Shown piece after piece: positions 16,440-31,437 of a DNA stretch of 64,000 nucleotides. The position numbers and the translations under genes were made by a program. Where the stretch lies: the NCBI GenBank assembly GCA_034190875.2, contig CM067356.1, positions 60,520,208 through 60,584,207 of the forward strand. Reading direction: 5' to 3'. Under the pieces are notes generated by a model. It had not been told where the DNA came from, did not search any database, and saw nothing but the letters and a program-made list of their open reading frames with translations. The stretch's first letter is position 1. Every line of letters begins with the position of its first letter. Source of the stretch: Urechis unicinctus. Its lineage: Eukaryota; Annelida; Polychaeta; Xenopneusta; Urechidae.

Positions 16440-17804
16440 TGTGTGGGGATTTTATTTCACTACTAGATCCAAGCTTTACGTGTTTCAATGGCAATAGTAT
16501 AACTGTGCTGAAAGCTCCTACGCGTGCTTCACCAAATGCACCCATCCTTGGGAGAAACTGCTGTATTAGCTACCGATAATGATACATGAATCGATGATCC
16601 TACAAAAGCAGAAGCGGCATGTATTTGTTGAATAGCCATCTACAATGCAATGAGCGTCATATGTCGTGTTTCCGCCAAGTACACTGGCTCACTGGCTGGA
16701 CTTTCCTGCGTAGATACGTGTGCAGACAAAGAAAACAATTACACTTACGTGCTGTCACAACATCTTGGTAATTAGGTCGTTACATTTAGAGTTCTAGTTG
16801 TGATTGGGTAGGTTTCATGTCACCAATCATTCGTTCCTGCTGTCTATTGCCCGCAATGTCGTTGCTTGCAAAACGTCAATCGTTTCACCAGAACAATACA
16901 GAATTAGCAAACGCATCAGCCCAAGTCATTGATCATTCGCCTACTAGCTGCACAAGAGCATAACATGTAACAACAATTACTCGTCTAGATGCGTAAATCA
17001 CAATGAACCTTTGATTCTATTTCTCGTGAAAAACGATATTGCTGGAATATTGAATCAATTGGTATTATATCGAATCATCGGTATTATCGATGACAATGAA
17101 TGGAATTGATAACATAATTGGCCCTCAATTGAGAAGATCGCCCGTACACATGACTTATGATGAGCATGGAATTGATCAGGGTCAAAAACTCGTATTGAAG
17201 AATCAAAGCGTGAATCCATTACAACTCACATTGCGCTTTACCATCGGATTTCAATGGTCATAGATAGGGTGCCAAAACACAAACTCCGAGGATGACGACA
17301 GTGTCTCGATGAGGAAGACCAAGCCATCGAGTATGATAGCTCAGCATTTAATGTCAGCGCTCCTTTGATTCGGGGCAAGTCCGATGTCTTATTGAATGCC
17401 AAGTGAATAATCGTTAATGATAAAATTACGCGAATAGTGTATAGTGAAAGCCAGTCGGTCATGTTGCAGCTGATCCCCTAATGCCAATACATCTGTGTTG
17501 AAGGGTATCTACGGCTATGTTTGTTTCACGACACGCTGCAAATTTACTGGAGTAATTGCAGCCCTGGTATATTATGCTAGGACAAATAATGTTCATATGA
17601 TAAAATAATGCTGCATAAATTAGAGGTTCGCTATTTCTATGCAAACAAAGACATCCGAATGCTTTAGATTCAGACATTACGGTACCTGTCTGCAACAGTA
17701 GCACAATCTACCTAGATTATGGATCCGTCACGGATCTGGTTGTTGCCAAGACCTATAACAAGAACCAAAAGAGGCAATCAGCAAAAACACCCCAATGTAC
17801 ACGG

Positions 17805-18690
17805 CTTAAGCCTTAAAGCCATCAAGCCAATAAATGACCAACAATATTAATGACTGAAGCGGGCTGAAGAAAAGTGACTTTAGGTTGTGAATAAAACATC
17901 AGGTGTATGTTATATTTGAAATGCATCTTAAAAAGCCACCTCGTGGCTGGAAAAGTGCCATTGGTAGAAACATTGTTCTGCCTTGAGCTTTGACAGAGCT
18001 GACATAACAGAATTGCGCCTACTAACAGAACAGGACGCCTACGATATGAAGTAGTCACCACAGCAAAGGCGGCCGGTGTTCTGAAACTTTCCATCACGCA
18101 TCGCTGCCTGACGAGGCATTGCAGTATGGCAGAAACAAAGTATGTATAACTGTAGCTCTCTTGGTGCTTCACCCGGTGCTAAATAAAGTGTGTTAGAGGT
18201 TAAAGGTCAATACAGCCGAACAATGAAACCGAGGTCACCCAGCCACAGGAAGCCGGATCCGTTAGAGGTGTGTGAATCTATCAGTCTATGCAATATTCAT
18301 ACAGACAGCTGTCCACCACCTAGCGTCTGTACAGCCAATACTATATCACAAACCCAGCCAAACAGCAGACAATCAGACACGTATGACGAAAACAAATCAA
18401 TACAAATTAGTGTCCATCCTTCATGATATTACCTGGATTGAAGTGGGATACGGCAGCGTATCGTCGCAAGTGCTGCTTAAGTTTCGATTGCGAAATATCC
18501 CAAACGTCAGTCCTTGTTGGTAGCGGGTCAAAACTGTCTCAAAGTCAATGCTTTTACAAAATATACGACCCACGTGACGTTCTGCTAGGCTAAGGTTTGA
18601 GCTAAGATCAAGGGCACGAGTCACATGAATGAAAATGTGTTTTCACGTTTCAATAAGCAATCAAAATTAAATGTATCATACTGCTGAAAA
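17805..18690. other. Extra block in copy B with a signal-peptide-like frame
   Basis: This block is absent at the equivalent place in copy A (near 14690). Its base composition is less AT-rich than its surroundings. On the minus strand a frame from 18172 to 17822 contains a basic then hydrophobic stretch (RRRPVLLVGAILLCQLC) that resembles a signal peptide or membrane anchor. On the plus strand 18190-18426 is open but Ser/Pro/Thr-rich without a domain. It could be an insertion, an isolated exon, or sequence lost from copy A. I do not recognise a product. Confidence 0.35.
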
Positions 18691-19259
18691 GGGATTTTCG
18701 GGAAGGATTTGATGGGTATCAGTCTAAAGATGCGATATGTACCATAGTTGCATCAGATGGACAAGTACATTAGCGAATTGGGTTTACTTGTTACCAACCA
18801 ACCAACAATCGTCTATTTTATCTGCGTTATCCCTGCAATAACAGAACAAAATAACCGTTGTCTGACATGCTAAAACCCAAGACAAAACATTATCACACTA
18901 GATTTATATATTGATATGATATATTATAGATGCACGTATGATGCCCACTTCTCCGTAGAAAACCTGGATAATTTCAGTCATGCTGCATTTCTGCTATGTT
19001 AGAATTTTCGGCAGAATGTTTTTCCTGTTTTATTTATAAGATCAATTGATGTATAATCCCTCGTAATATTTCACATTCTAAGGAATTGAATTAAAATTTT
19101 GTATGTTATCCTTTAGAAAAGCAATGGGAAAAAAACAAATATCTTACACCTTTGTTTCTGGACTGTCCTTGGGCATTGATTTATTTTTTAATGATAAACC
19201 CTTCTCTGCTGTGCCCGCAAATGGTCACTAACCGGCTACGTAAAAAGAATAGTCAAGCA

Positions 19260-21060
<1,801 letters not shown>

Positions 21061-24000
21061 ACTCAGTCATTCTGTAATAATGAGTTAGAAACAAATGAAC
21101 AATGTTGTATGGGTCCCACAAATGTTGCTGAAATAGGAAAAATGCTTATTCCAAGTAAAATAGCTTATGGTACGAGTATGTCATGCAGTGACCACTCTAC
21201 TCGGTTCTGTTAAGATTATCTAGTTAATATTGTGGAGGTATGCCGATGCAGGATTTAAATTGATTCAGTTGACTGAAAAATCTTATCCAGTAGCATATTG
21301 GCTACCTTTGGTACCGTTGTACTGACACATTGGAGTTAATTACCTCATGGTCTGCATAATTCCAAAACATTACCAAAAATGACAAGCAATGATCCAAATT
21401 GCACGAGGTTGAAACCGTACGCGAATCTATCATTGCTTAATTTTCTATCATACGAGCAGCTACCAAAAGTTTTTCTTACCCACAAAAGCGTCTTTTCGAC
21501 ATTAACATAGCCACGTAGGAACCAATATGGTCCCTCTGAACTTTATAACCCCAATATGATATATTAAAGGTACATTTATTGACGCCCAATATGCGTACAT
21601 CAGGCAACATGAGCACCTTTTGTGAGCTGAAAAACAATTTAGTTGTTATGCATTTGAAACGTGCAGGACGATGTAAGCTTATAAACAGGAGAGCGTCATT
21701 CGAAGTTGCTTTCCGATGTCATCAATGACTCAATACACATGAATCTTAGTCCGTCAATTGGGCTACATAACCCACCGCCCCCATCTAATTTTTGAAAGCG
21801 CAATGTATAATGGCATAGCGTGTACAACAGTAAGAACGTGGAATAATACAACTAGATCACGGCATAGCTTTTGCTAGACATCAGCTAAATTTGTATCTAT
21901 TCACTCCATGCAAGTGCCTTGTTTGTGGTCTGATTCGCTGCAGCCCAAGACAAAGCATTATCTCTATTGCAGTAATGCTCCTTTAAATCTAAGTGTTCCG
22001 GCTCATGTGTGGACGCCCTCATTCATCTGAAATGCGGGTTGTGGCGCGTAAGAATATACTACACGTTTGTCTATACATCGTGTCACTTGAATAGGATCAT
22101 AATCCTGATTGGATGGACACTAGCGATTGTTACGCCACCTCCCGGATCGACAGCGGGCAGCAAACAAAAACAAATACCAGTTGTTAACGCAGTCGATCCC
22201 TCTTTGTGACAGTCTATTGCGTTATGCTGTTCCTAATCTGCTAAATGTATGTGTTTCTAATTATAATGTCTGTGATTAACACGATTTTAGCACAGATATA
22301 CTACAGCATATATTTTACTGTGATATCAGGATCGACTTGGACATCGCTGTATTTTTGTGTTCTTGCTCACATATGCATCACATACATATAAACCGTTTGT
22401 TTGTTGTATTATATATTTCTCACCACAGTCGTGTGGGACGGCTTGTGTTGATCAGTTGCACATTATATTGATTTGCATTCAGTAGAGAACGATCGCAGAC
22501 AAATACGTGGTGATGACACATGTCAATCCGCTAAAATAAAGTCCATTATGCTATCAATACGACATGTACTGACTACTAATTTCAATTGAATGAATTATAT
22601 CTATAACCGAGCACCATTCAAAGCACAATAGATATCACATAATCCGATCTTTCCTCATTATCTGGATTGATAGCCGCATAAATACAATGTTTCCTGCACT
22701 AATGACAACTGTTGCCCCGTTACACAAGCAAAGCAGGATTTAAGTTAAATGTTAATTATTAAAGCAGGAGACAGTTGAGCCTCATCTTGTGTCTCAGACT
22801 CAGATGATCGACTCGCATTATTTTCAATTATCACTACGTAGGTTTTAATGTGTCGCTGAGCATACATGAGTGTATTTGCCAATAAAAATAACGAAAAGTC
22901 TTCCGATTGTCACACTAAAGCAAAGCAACGTTAATTATTATTATCGATACCTAACGACATGTAAAAAAAAGTTTTAGGAATAGCAAAATGGCTCATCATA
23001 CCATGATAAAAACAACAAAATTTAATCACATTTCTTTACTTTAATCTTTGCACCGAATGAATATGAATATCATTTGTATTCGGCCAATTATTATGAAATC
23101 TACCATGGTATCACGAATAGGTACTAATTTAATAATTAGTATCACCGTCGTATTTTATTATGCTTAGTTATCCCTTGGGGTATTTTCATCGTTTTGCCAG
23201 TAGCAAATTTACAGATGACGATTTGTTATAAAGATGTTTAAGTGCGATGACTTTCCGTGTTTTTGTCAATTGTCTATGATGACAACGATGCTACCACAGT
23301 TATACAATTATTCAATTGAACTTGTCATCGATTTAACGAAGCCGCATGTACCCCAAAAACCTGATGTACCGATATAGGGGGATGAGCTTGTCCCCAGTTG
23401 ACGCCAATTCTACGAGCCTCAGCTGGAAAAAAAACTGGTTGGCTTCCACCAGCTGGTTTATCCGCAATCCAGCGTTTACTATGTACTATTTGCGCACTGC
23501 TATCATTAACGATAATTCAATTGTACTTAAATTAGGCATTTTATTTACCCCGTAGCACAGACGAAATACAATAAATATCAATTCAGTTACATTCTTCACT
23601 TTCTCGACTATTTTGTTGCTAAAATTTACAATAACTGCTGATTACTTTGACATATGTGCATATGATCATATACCTTTTCTGTACCAACTGAACATTGGGC
23701 AATAAGAATCGTGCAATTTTGCAATTTCCAAATATAACAATGCTGAACTACATCCTCTTCTAGAATTGCTTTTGCAAAGGTTACATGGCACCATACTTAC
23801 AAAGCAGTTGGCCCATGTAACTTTAATATAAATTTCCTCAATTTTCAGTACAAAAAAAAATCCAAGCGGTAAAACCCTTACTTTCAACCAGCGCAGCTTG
23901 CATACAAATTGCGCTCGTATTGTCGTTGTACTTAGAAATGATTTCCAAAAAGAGCGCCAATGTGTACTTAAAACTCAAAACCTGCTAAAAATTCCTCATG

Positions 24001-26568
24001 GAGAGACAAAACAGTATTGAGCGATTTGTTACTGCTTTGTCACTCTTTCCGGCTTACGAAACGCGATTATTTGTTTTGAAATTATCATCGCCCACCTGGC
24101 TCCGCATAACCTTATATAACGGCGACAATAGTTATCGAAAGGATGCGCATCGATCGTCAACGATGCCACTGTTGAAATTTTCATGACAGAAATGTTTTAT
24201 AATACAATAGATGATATTGCAATCATTACATGCTTTGCTTTTCAAGACAGCAACTTTATATGCAAGGTAATTTGACTTTCATTTACTTTCAAGACATAAA
24301 AGCTGCAAAAATACAACATATCACAATCACGGAAAAATCTATGGTTCAAATATATTTATGGGTTAATTTGGACACCTAAAATTTAATCCATGTGGTGCAA
24401 CAGCACCTGCAAGTTAAAGCTGTAATATCAACAGCTTCGAAATAAAATAGACTGGCCACGTGCGTTTTGTATGGGGGTGTTAATATGTCAGTGGTAACTA
24501 GACGATAATAAAACCGATCCTTTCAACTACAAAGAGCTCTGCGTTTTGTGGCATTTTGAAGGTGCTCTCGTTTACTGAAATTAATACGTAGACTATCACC
24601 CGTTCATGGCGTTACCCAAGCAGAACAGTGCGATAGTATGCGAGTGACTGGGGCCACATGCTTGATCTCTGTCACACAAAATGTAGACCCATGGCCTTGT
24701 TGTACCTATTCGCCACATCATATAAAAGCTAAGATGATGACGCTCATCATCAAAACAAGGCCAATGATTGACCACAACGTTGTTAAAATATTATATACAT
24801 ATGAACAAAACATGTGTTTGCAAGATAAGTGGTCAGTCGATTCTGCAGCATCGCTTTTAGTTCTTTGAATTCCATGCAAGGATTTGTAAAAGCTGCCAAT
24901 CGGTATAATGTAGATTAAATAATGGTTATATAGCGTGACAGTCCGTTCCTTATAATTTCAGGCATACATTATTTTAGGCATAATTTATAAGTACTGATGG
25001 ATTCCCACAGATTAATGGTTATCCATAGATTGTACATTATTGGTTGTTCAATGCCGAAATAAAGTTGTTCATGAATGTTTAGAGTTAAATTAAGACAACA
25101 ATAATAAATGCGCACGCATTTGCCTTAGATGGTATTATTTTTAAGGATGATTAATACGCGATAATCCGATATTATGGCTCACACACTTAGACGGATCTCG
25201 TTGAAGGGATTAGTCTGATGTTATTGTACCTATCAAAAGGAGGTTTATAAATGTAGGCTTGGAGACACATACTATGTTTACCCACACAACGGGCAGGACT
25301 TTCAAGGCACCATTCTATCAATCTAAACAATGCAAAAGAGCGCAACGAATAATAACAATAATGAGTTGGTTATGAACTCTCCGCTTACTAGACATGGGCT
25401 CGTTAATTTGGTTGGTCGTATCTTGTGCAATTTAATTCCGTTATGCTGCGCGTATTGTAATTATGAGGCTCCATGAAAAGTTATGTTCCTGGTCATTTGC
25501 AATCTTTAACTCATTTACAACCAAATAAACTTGCCAAACCTTCTGAGAAAACATTTGCCCCACCATCATGTTTTAGTCTTAATGTTTCATCTGTTATTAC
25601 AGCAATATAATTCGTTGTAGAAGCACTGTCATTCCTAACGTAAATATTGTTTAATGAATCGTCACAGGAGCAGAAATCAGCAATACTACTAATATGGTGT
25701 CGAAACAGAGTAACATATATGCGTCACGTCAATTAGCGCTATTCTCTGTACCTCGAATGCAATGCATCCTCAAACATGTTATATTCAATAACCAGATTGG
25801 ATTGGTTATCTCATGGGGTAAATGGATACATTTGAAAACGCAATGAACAGAATCTCGTCCATTTTTAATCGGCAACTGGCTTTGTTTAATATCAATGAGT
25901 CACACACTGACGACACAGGAAGCCGAACGCGAATCAACTCTTACGTTTCTCATCCCAACAATGAGGTGTCGTTCAAGCAGGCGATTCAGACGAAGCGGCT
26001 CCAGTTTGTTCTCCTCATGGGTGGAACATAAAGACAGCACATGGTATAGGTTCTATGGAGTTTGCTGTTCAAAACATGTTGTTGTAGTTTTTTAGGGTTA
26101 CCGATGTGCATTAAGCTTGGCGAGGCCAGCGTAGTTTGTCGAATAGCTTTAATTTTATTTTAAGCCGATAAGAGCATATTGCGCTAAGTAAACAGAAGGT
26201 TTTGCTGGAACCGCCATTCCAATACAAGTTCATGTCCTAACTATCAAGATTGACTACGTAGCAGCATACAATGGTGGATGTCAACGGATGATTTATACCA
26301 TATCTCAAAATACGATAAAAGACTAGGACACGTGTCTGATGGATGCATGTTGCATTAGTGAAGTAATTTCGCAGTTCATTCGTTCCTTTGATTGTTCCTT
26401 AATCAGCAACGTTTGCAGCTCGCAAAAAGCTGATCACCTTGGCCAAAAACAACCATATGATTTTCGGCATTAATACGTTTATATTGAAGGGGTAATTGCA
26501 ACGTGTGACTAATACTAGCAGCCATTCTACACACAATACGTTCAAGACAAACTGCAAGGTAAACATTT
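21061..26568. other. Intergenic DNA, no gene seen
   Basis: I find no recognisable protein, RNA gene or long repeat here. Frames such as 22009-22209, 23346-23555, 23998-24186, 24638-24868 and 25822-26031 are 60-76 codons long with no domain, no flanking splice pattern that I trust, and no second copy in the window. Confidence 0.5.
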
Positions 26569-26588
26569 ATATATATATATATATATAT

Positions 26589-26647
<59 letters not shown>

Positions 26648-26661
26648 AATATATATATATA

Positions 26662-26710
<49 letters not shown>

Positions 26711-26764
26711 TATATAGAGGGATAAATATATATGTATTAAATAATATTAAATATATTAGATAAA

Positions 26765-26857
<93 letters not shown>

Positions 26858-26947
26858 ATCTATATATTATAACTGGTAATTAATGACAGTTCATAAAACA
26901 TTCGTCCACGAATGGTTGGAATCAACGAATGGTTTTTATCGTCACTA

Positions 26948-27027
<80 letters not shown>

Positions 27028-27051
27028 ATATATATATATATAAAACATATA

Positions 27052-27128
<77 letters not shown>
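26569..27128. repeat. (AT)n microsatellite pair at the outer end of the left arm
   Basis: Two AT tracts, 26569-26866 (with AAT and GATAGAGG interruptions) and 26946-27126, are separated by about 80 bp of unique DNA. The second tract abuts the outer end of the inverted-repeat arm, as a matching tract does at 54780. Long self-complementary tracts like this are also frequent assembly break points. Confidence 0.95.
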
Positions 27129-27130
<2 letters not shown>

Positions 27131-30100
27131 TTTCAATTGCAACCATATTGGACAATATCGACAAAACCGACTATCATTCGATTATTTCGCTTTTTGGAGC
27201 TCAAATTATGTGATATCGCGGATGCAAAACCTTATACATCTACCGTGTAAAGCTTTCAGTTAATATCTTCAATCAAAATTTATTTTGGAAGATTATAAAA
27301 ATTATAGGCCAAAATGGTTGTACCAAAAAAGTCATGATTGTTTTGTCATGCAAAAAAACAACCATTTTGGACCTTTTATAAAACCACTCATTTTGGCCAT
27401 TTTAAATAACCATTTTATATATCCATCCATATTGGCCATTTAAGTAAACAAATGAGCCGGGCTGCATTTTTGCCTTCCGATATTACCAACTATTATTATC
27501 CCAACTAACCTACTACTGACAGACTATCGTTTATACAACCTTGGGTTACAAAGCTTAGAAGGTCAGTGAAACAATAAACGACTGAAATTAAATTCGAATA
27601 AACAAGCTTTCACAAAGTATTGCGCGTTTTTAGGTCTTTCGGGAACCGAAAGAAACTTTTTCGATTTCTCATTGTTTATACATAATTCGAACTGTACATT
27701 TACAATATTCAACGAGCCATGAAGAAAATTGTGAAGTTAAATTATCAGCGCGATTCAAAATGCTGACGCAATGTCTTGCTCCGAAAAGTTCCGTACCTTG
27801 CCGAGCGGCAGGTGTACCGCGGAAACGGAGAAAATATGTATTAAAAACAACTTGTTTAAGGAAGGGAGTTCTTCAACGTACCCGTTATTAATTTGGATAC
27901 AAGTTTATAGTTAGGAACTGCGGGTTTTAACAAGAATAGTGATACTTAACATTCTGAAGATTGTCGTCTCTAATGTTGCAGTACGAACGATTCCAAGTCA
28001 AAAATGCACGTAGGTCATATATTTTAACGTATTTTTCCCACTCTGAACACTGTTATCTGTCTGTCAACGATGTTGGACAACATCCCCCGTCCCTTGAATC
28101 GGGAGAGTCATCAAACAGCTGTCACGTTTTATCTCCGTGCTACATGGCGACAGTCTTGCCGCACATGGCCAAAGTTGCCAAATCCGCTTAAATTTGGTGC
28201 AACCAAAACAAGGTGATAATATTAAATCAGTTCCAATTAAATGAAAAAAGAAGTGTTTATATATAGTAAATAAAAGGCATATAAGATATGTTAATTAGAG
28301 AGCAAATAACTTTCGACTGAAGCTATTTGGGTGTCTTTCAAATCGGTCGGGTTGACAGGCTTCTGTTAAGTTCTGAGCAGCTAGCTATACGCTGAATAAA
28401 ACGGAGCAGTGGCGGCAGAATCACATAGCGTTATGAACCCAGTCCTCGCTCGTATAATCTACGTTTCAATAATTTATTTTCGTATTGTTAAATATTAGAT
28501 TTAGGCAACAGGGCACTTACCAAAGTATGTGCATGTCATATAATGATGTGTCCAACTGCATATGTTCATGCATCTATTCACAATTTGCTTCATCGAGTGT
28601 CAAACTGACCTCCAATTGATTCATTGTACATTCTGTATTACTTGTTTTATCTGTTCATTTGACAGAGCATCATTGTCTTGCCTAACATTAGATTTATTTT
28701 GAGAATGTAACTGAATCTCATCTTTCAGATTGAATGATATAAATCCCCTCCGGACAACATGATTAAAACATGGATTAAACAATCTTTAAGTTTTAAATAT
28801 ATCACTTTTATTCAGTTTGACACATAATAACATGTAGTTACAAAATGAAAAAACAGCAGCATCTGCAGGCAATGTGCTGAAGGATTAATTGAGGTCAGAA
28901 CTAGGAAAAAGATGAATTTGTTTTGTTGATGATTAAACTTTGATTGCTGTTCACTTGCCTATCTAGAGTCACTTAAATTCTGCAAAAAATATATCCACAA
29001 TATAAGCATTCAGAGTTGATTCGGCTGAATAAATTGACCTTAATGGACTGAATGTATTGACCTTATAAGGGTTAACAATTATAAGGAAATCTATGATGAG
29101 GATTTCAAGCAAAGCATATCAACAGATAAATTTGACCATGATCAGCAGGAACTACCACAACAGCGTCTTATGTTGCACTATCAGTAATAGACTTTCAAGA
29201 GGTCCAGCCTTGGTGGGTTTACATATAGACACAATTAGTGAATCCATACAACAGCTTGTCCATATGATTCAGCAAAAGATGATTCACCTGCTGTGCCCCA
29301 GCTATAGTTGCACATTCTGTTACACACATAAAATTAACTTGTCAAACTGCCTATCAGTCTTATATCATAAGAACTAAAGGAAGTCTATGTAATACATTAC
29401 ACAACATTAATTCTTACCGACCTGATTAGGTTGATCATCAATACAACATGTCACACGAATCAATCTCTTGTTATTAAGTTAAGGAAGTAAAAACTAATCC
29501 ACTCTCATGTGGCAGAAACTGAATCTACATTTGAATATTAACTAATAGAATATTGGTAAAAACACATTGTAAGACTGATCTGATCAATATGCACTTAAAC
29601 TGCAATTATATAACCAATAAAAAAACTGCCCACCCATCAATAATTAATGTAACCTCCCTTCATTGACCACTGATGGCAACTTTTACATTTTCTTTCTGGG
29701 TACTGAGATGACGGGCATTGACTAGTGACCACCAGGAAGGTTGCTATGGAGCTTAGCATTGATAAATATACTAGCATTCAATGCTTGGCTGCTCCCCTGG
29801 GTTGGCTTTGGGGCATCTCCTATGGTCACTTTACCACTGATAAAATGGTGTCTGATCCACATAAGCCAGCTCTCTTCACCCTAAACCTGAGGTCACATTT
29901 ACAATTGTGCACATCTGAAAATTAGTATATGGTGAGGTTGAGGACATACATATCTGATGTTCATCTGGAGTTGATTCTGTGACAAAACATTCACCAGATG
30001 TTCAGAATAAGTCTACAGCCCAGAGAGCATAGTTCAGTTATCAGTAACAGGGCTGGAAATTAACAAAATTGCCACCTCTCCTGAGCCTGTCCCGATGACG

Positions 30101-30172
30101 GGTGGCCATTTTAGATGTTAACCGGCCTCAAGAAATTCTACCCCTCCCAACAAAAATGATGCCATGTTAGGC

Positions 30173-30322
30173 GAACCCCAGGTCAGTGACATACTGGGGT
30201 GGTGATGAGAACCCCAGGTCAGTGTCACGATGGGTTGGGGATAAGAACCCCAGGTCAGTGTCACGACGGGCTGGTAATAAAGAGAATCCCAGGTCTGTGT
30301 CTTGCTGGGCTGGTGATGAGGA
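30173..30322. repeat. 36-bp tandem repeat, four units
   Basis: Four units begin with GAACCCCAGGTCAGTG or a close variant at about 30173, 30209, 30245 and 30284 (periods 36, 36, 39). The inverted arm has the corresponding repeat at about 47413-47548. The 60-residue minus-strand frame over it is a translation of the repeat. Confidence 0.85.
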
Positions 30323-30649
30323 GGTGATATGAATTACAGATAAATACAAAGCAGATTAACTGTACAACAATGTGACACTATACACAGGTGCATACATCAT
30401 AACTGCAGGACCATCAATCAGGACCAGGTGGAGCTTAACAGTCATACTGGGTAAACAGAACCTCTGATAAAAAATTCTACTTAAACAGACTGATGAAGCC
30501 ATACAAACAAAAAATACAGATATTACTCATTGTTTTGTTCATTTTTGTCATTCTGATGGTTTTAATAGCAATGACATTTAGACATAAAATGTCTTTTTAA
30601 GCCCCAGTGATAGATATATCTCCACAGGATATGATGCAAAAGAGAAGCC

Positions 30650-31437
30650 AAAACATTTGAGAATCAACAACATTAGTGAAGCCAAAACATTGATGAAGCC
30701 ACAACATTGATGAAGCCACAACATTGATGAAGCCACATCATTGACAAAGCCACAACACTGGTGAAGCCACACAATTAGTGAAACCACGGTATTGTTGAAG
30801 CCACAATATTGGTGAAGCCACAACATTGATGAAGCCACAACATTTATGAAGCCACAACATTGACAAAGCCACAACACTGGTGAAGCCACAAAATTGGTAG
30901 AGCCACAGTATTGGTGAAGACACAATATTGGTGAAGCCACAATATTGGTTAAGCCACAATATTGATGAAGTCACAATATTGTTGAAGCCACAACACTGGT
31001 GAAGCCACAACATTGGTGAAGCCAAAATATTGATGAAGCCACAATATTGATGAAGCCACAATATTGATGAAGTCAAAATATTGATGAAGTCACAATATTG
31101 GTGAAGCCACAACACTGGTAAAGCCAAAATATTGCTATAGCAACAATATTGAAGAAGCCAAAGTATTGGTGAAGTCACAACATTGTTGAAGCCAGAGTAT
31201 TGGTGAAGCCAGAGTATTGGTGAATCAACAATATTGATGACGCCACAATATTGGTGATGCCACAGTATTGGTGAAGCCACAATATTGGTGAAACCACAAC
31301 AATGGTGAATCCACAGTTTTAGTGAAGCCACAATATTGGTGAAGCCACAATATTGGTGAAGCAACGATATTGGTGAAGCCACAGTATTGGTGAAGCCACG
31401 ATATTGGTGAAGCCACAACACTGGTGAAGCTACAATA
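30650..31437. repeat. 17-bp minisatellite, left arm, about 46 units
   Basis: The unit is GAAGCCACAATATTGGT with common variants (AACATTGAT, ACACTGGT, CAGTATTGGT). Because 17 is not a multiple of three, 51 bp (three units) encode 17 residues, and all three minus-strand frames read the same Trp/Cys-rich cycle (WLHQYCGFTNIVASPIL). This produces minus-strand frames of up to 227 codons. On the plus strand the unit quickly meets TGA. Arm-wide conservation is that of the DNA repeat, and I see no start context, splice signal or codon bias, so I do not call a gene. Confidence 0.95.

Noticed and set aside
29093-29377. 94-codon frame with a counterpart in the other arm (48240-48521)
   Set aside because: Both arms are homologous throughout; conservation here is not better than in flanking non-coding DNA and no domain is seen.
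30173-31437. Possible CRISPR-like array
   Set aside because: Repeats are directly adjacent minisatellite units without unique spacers, in a eukaryotic context.
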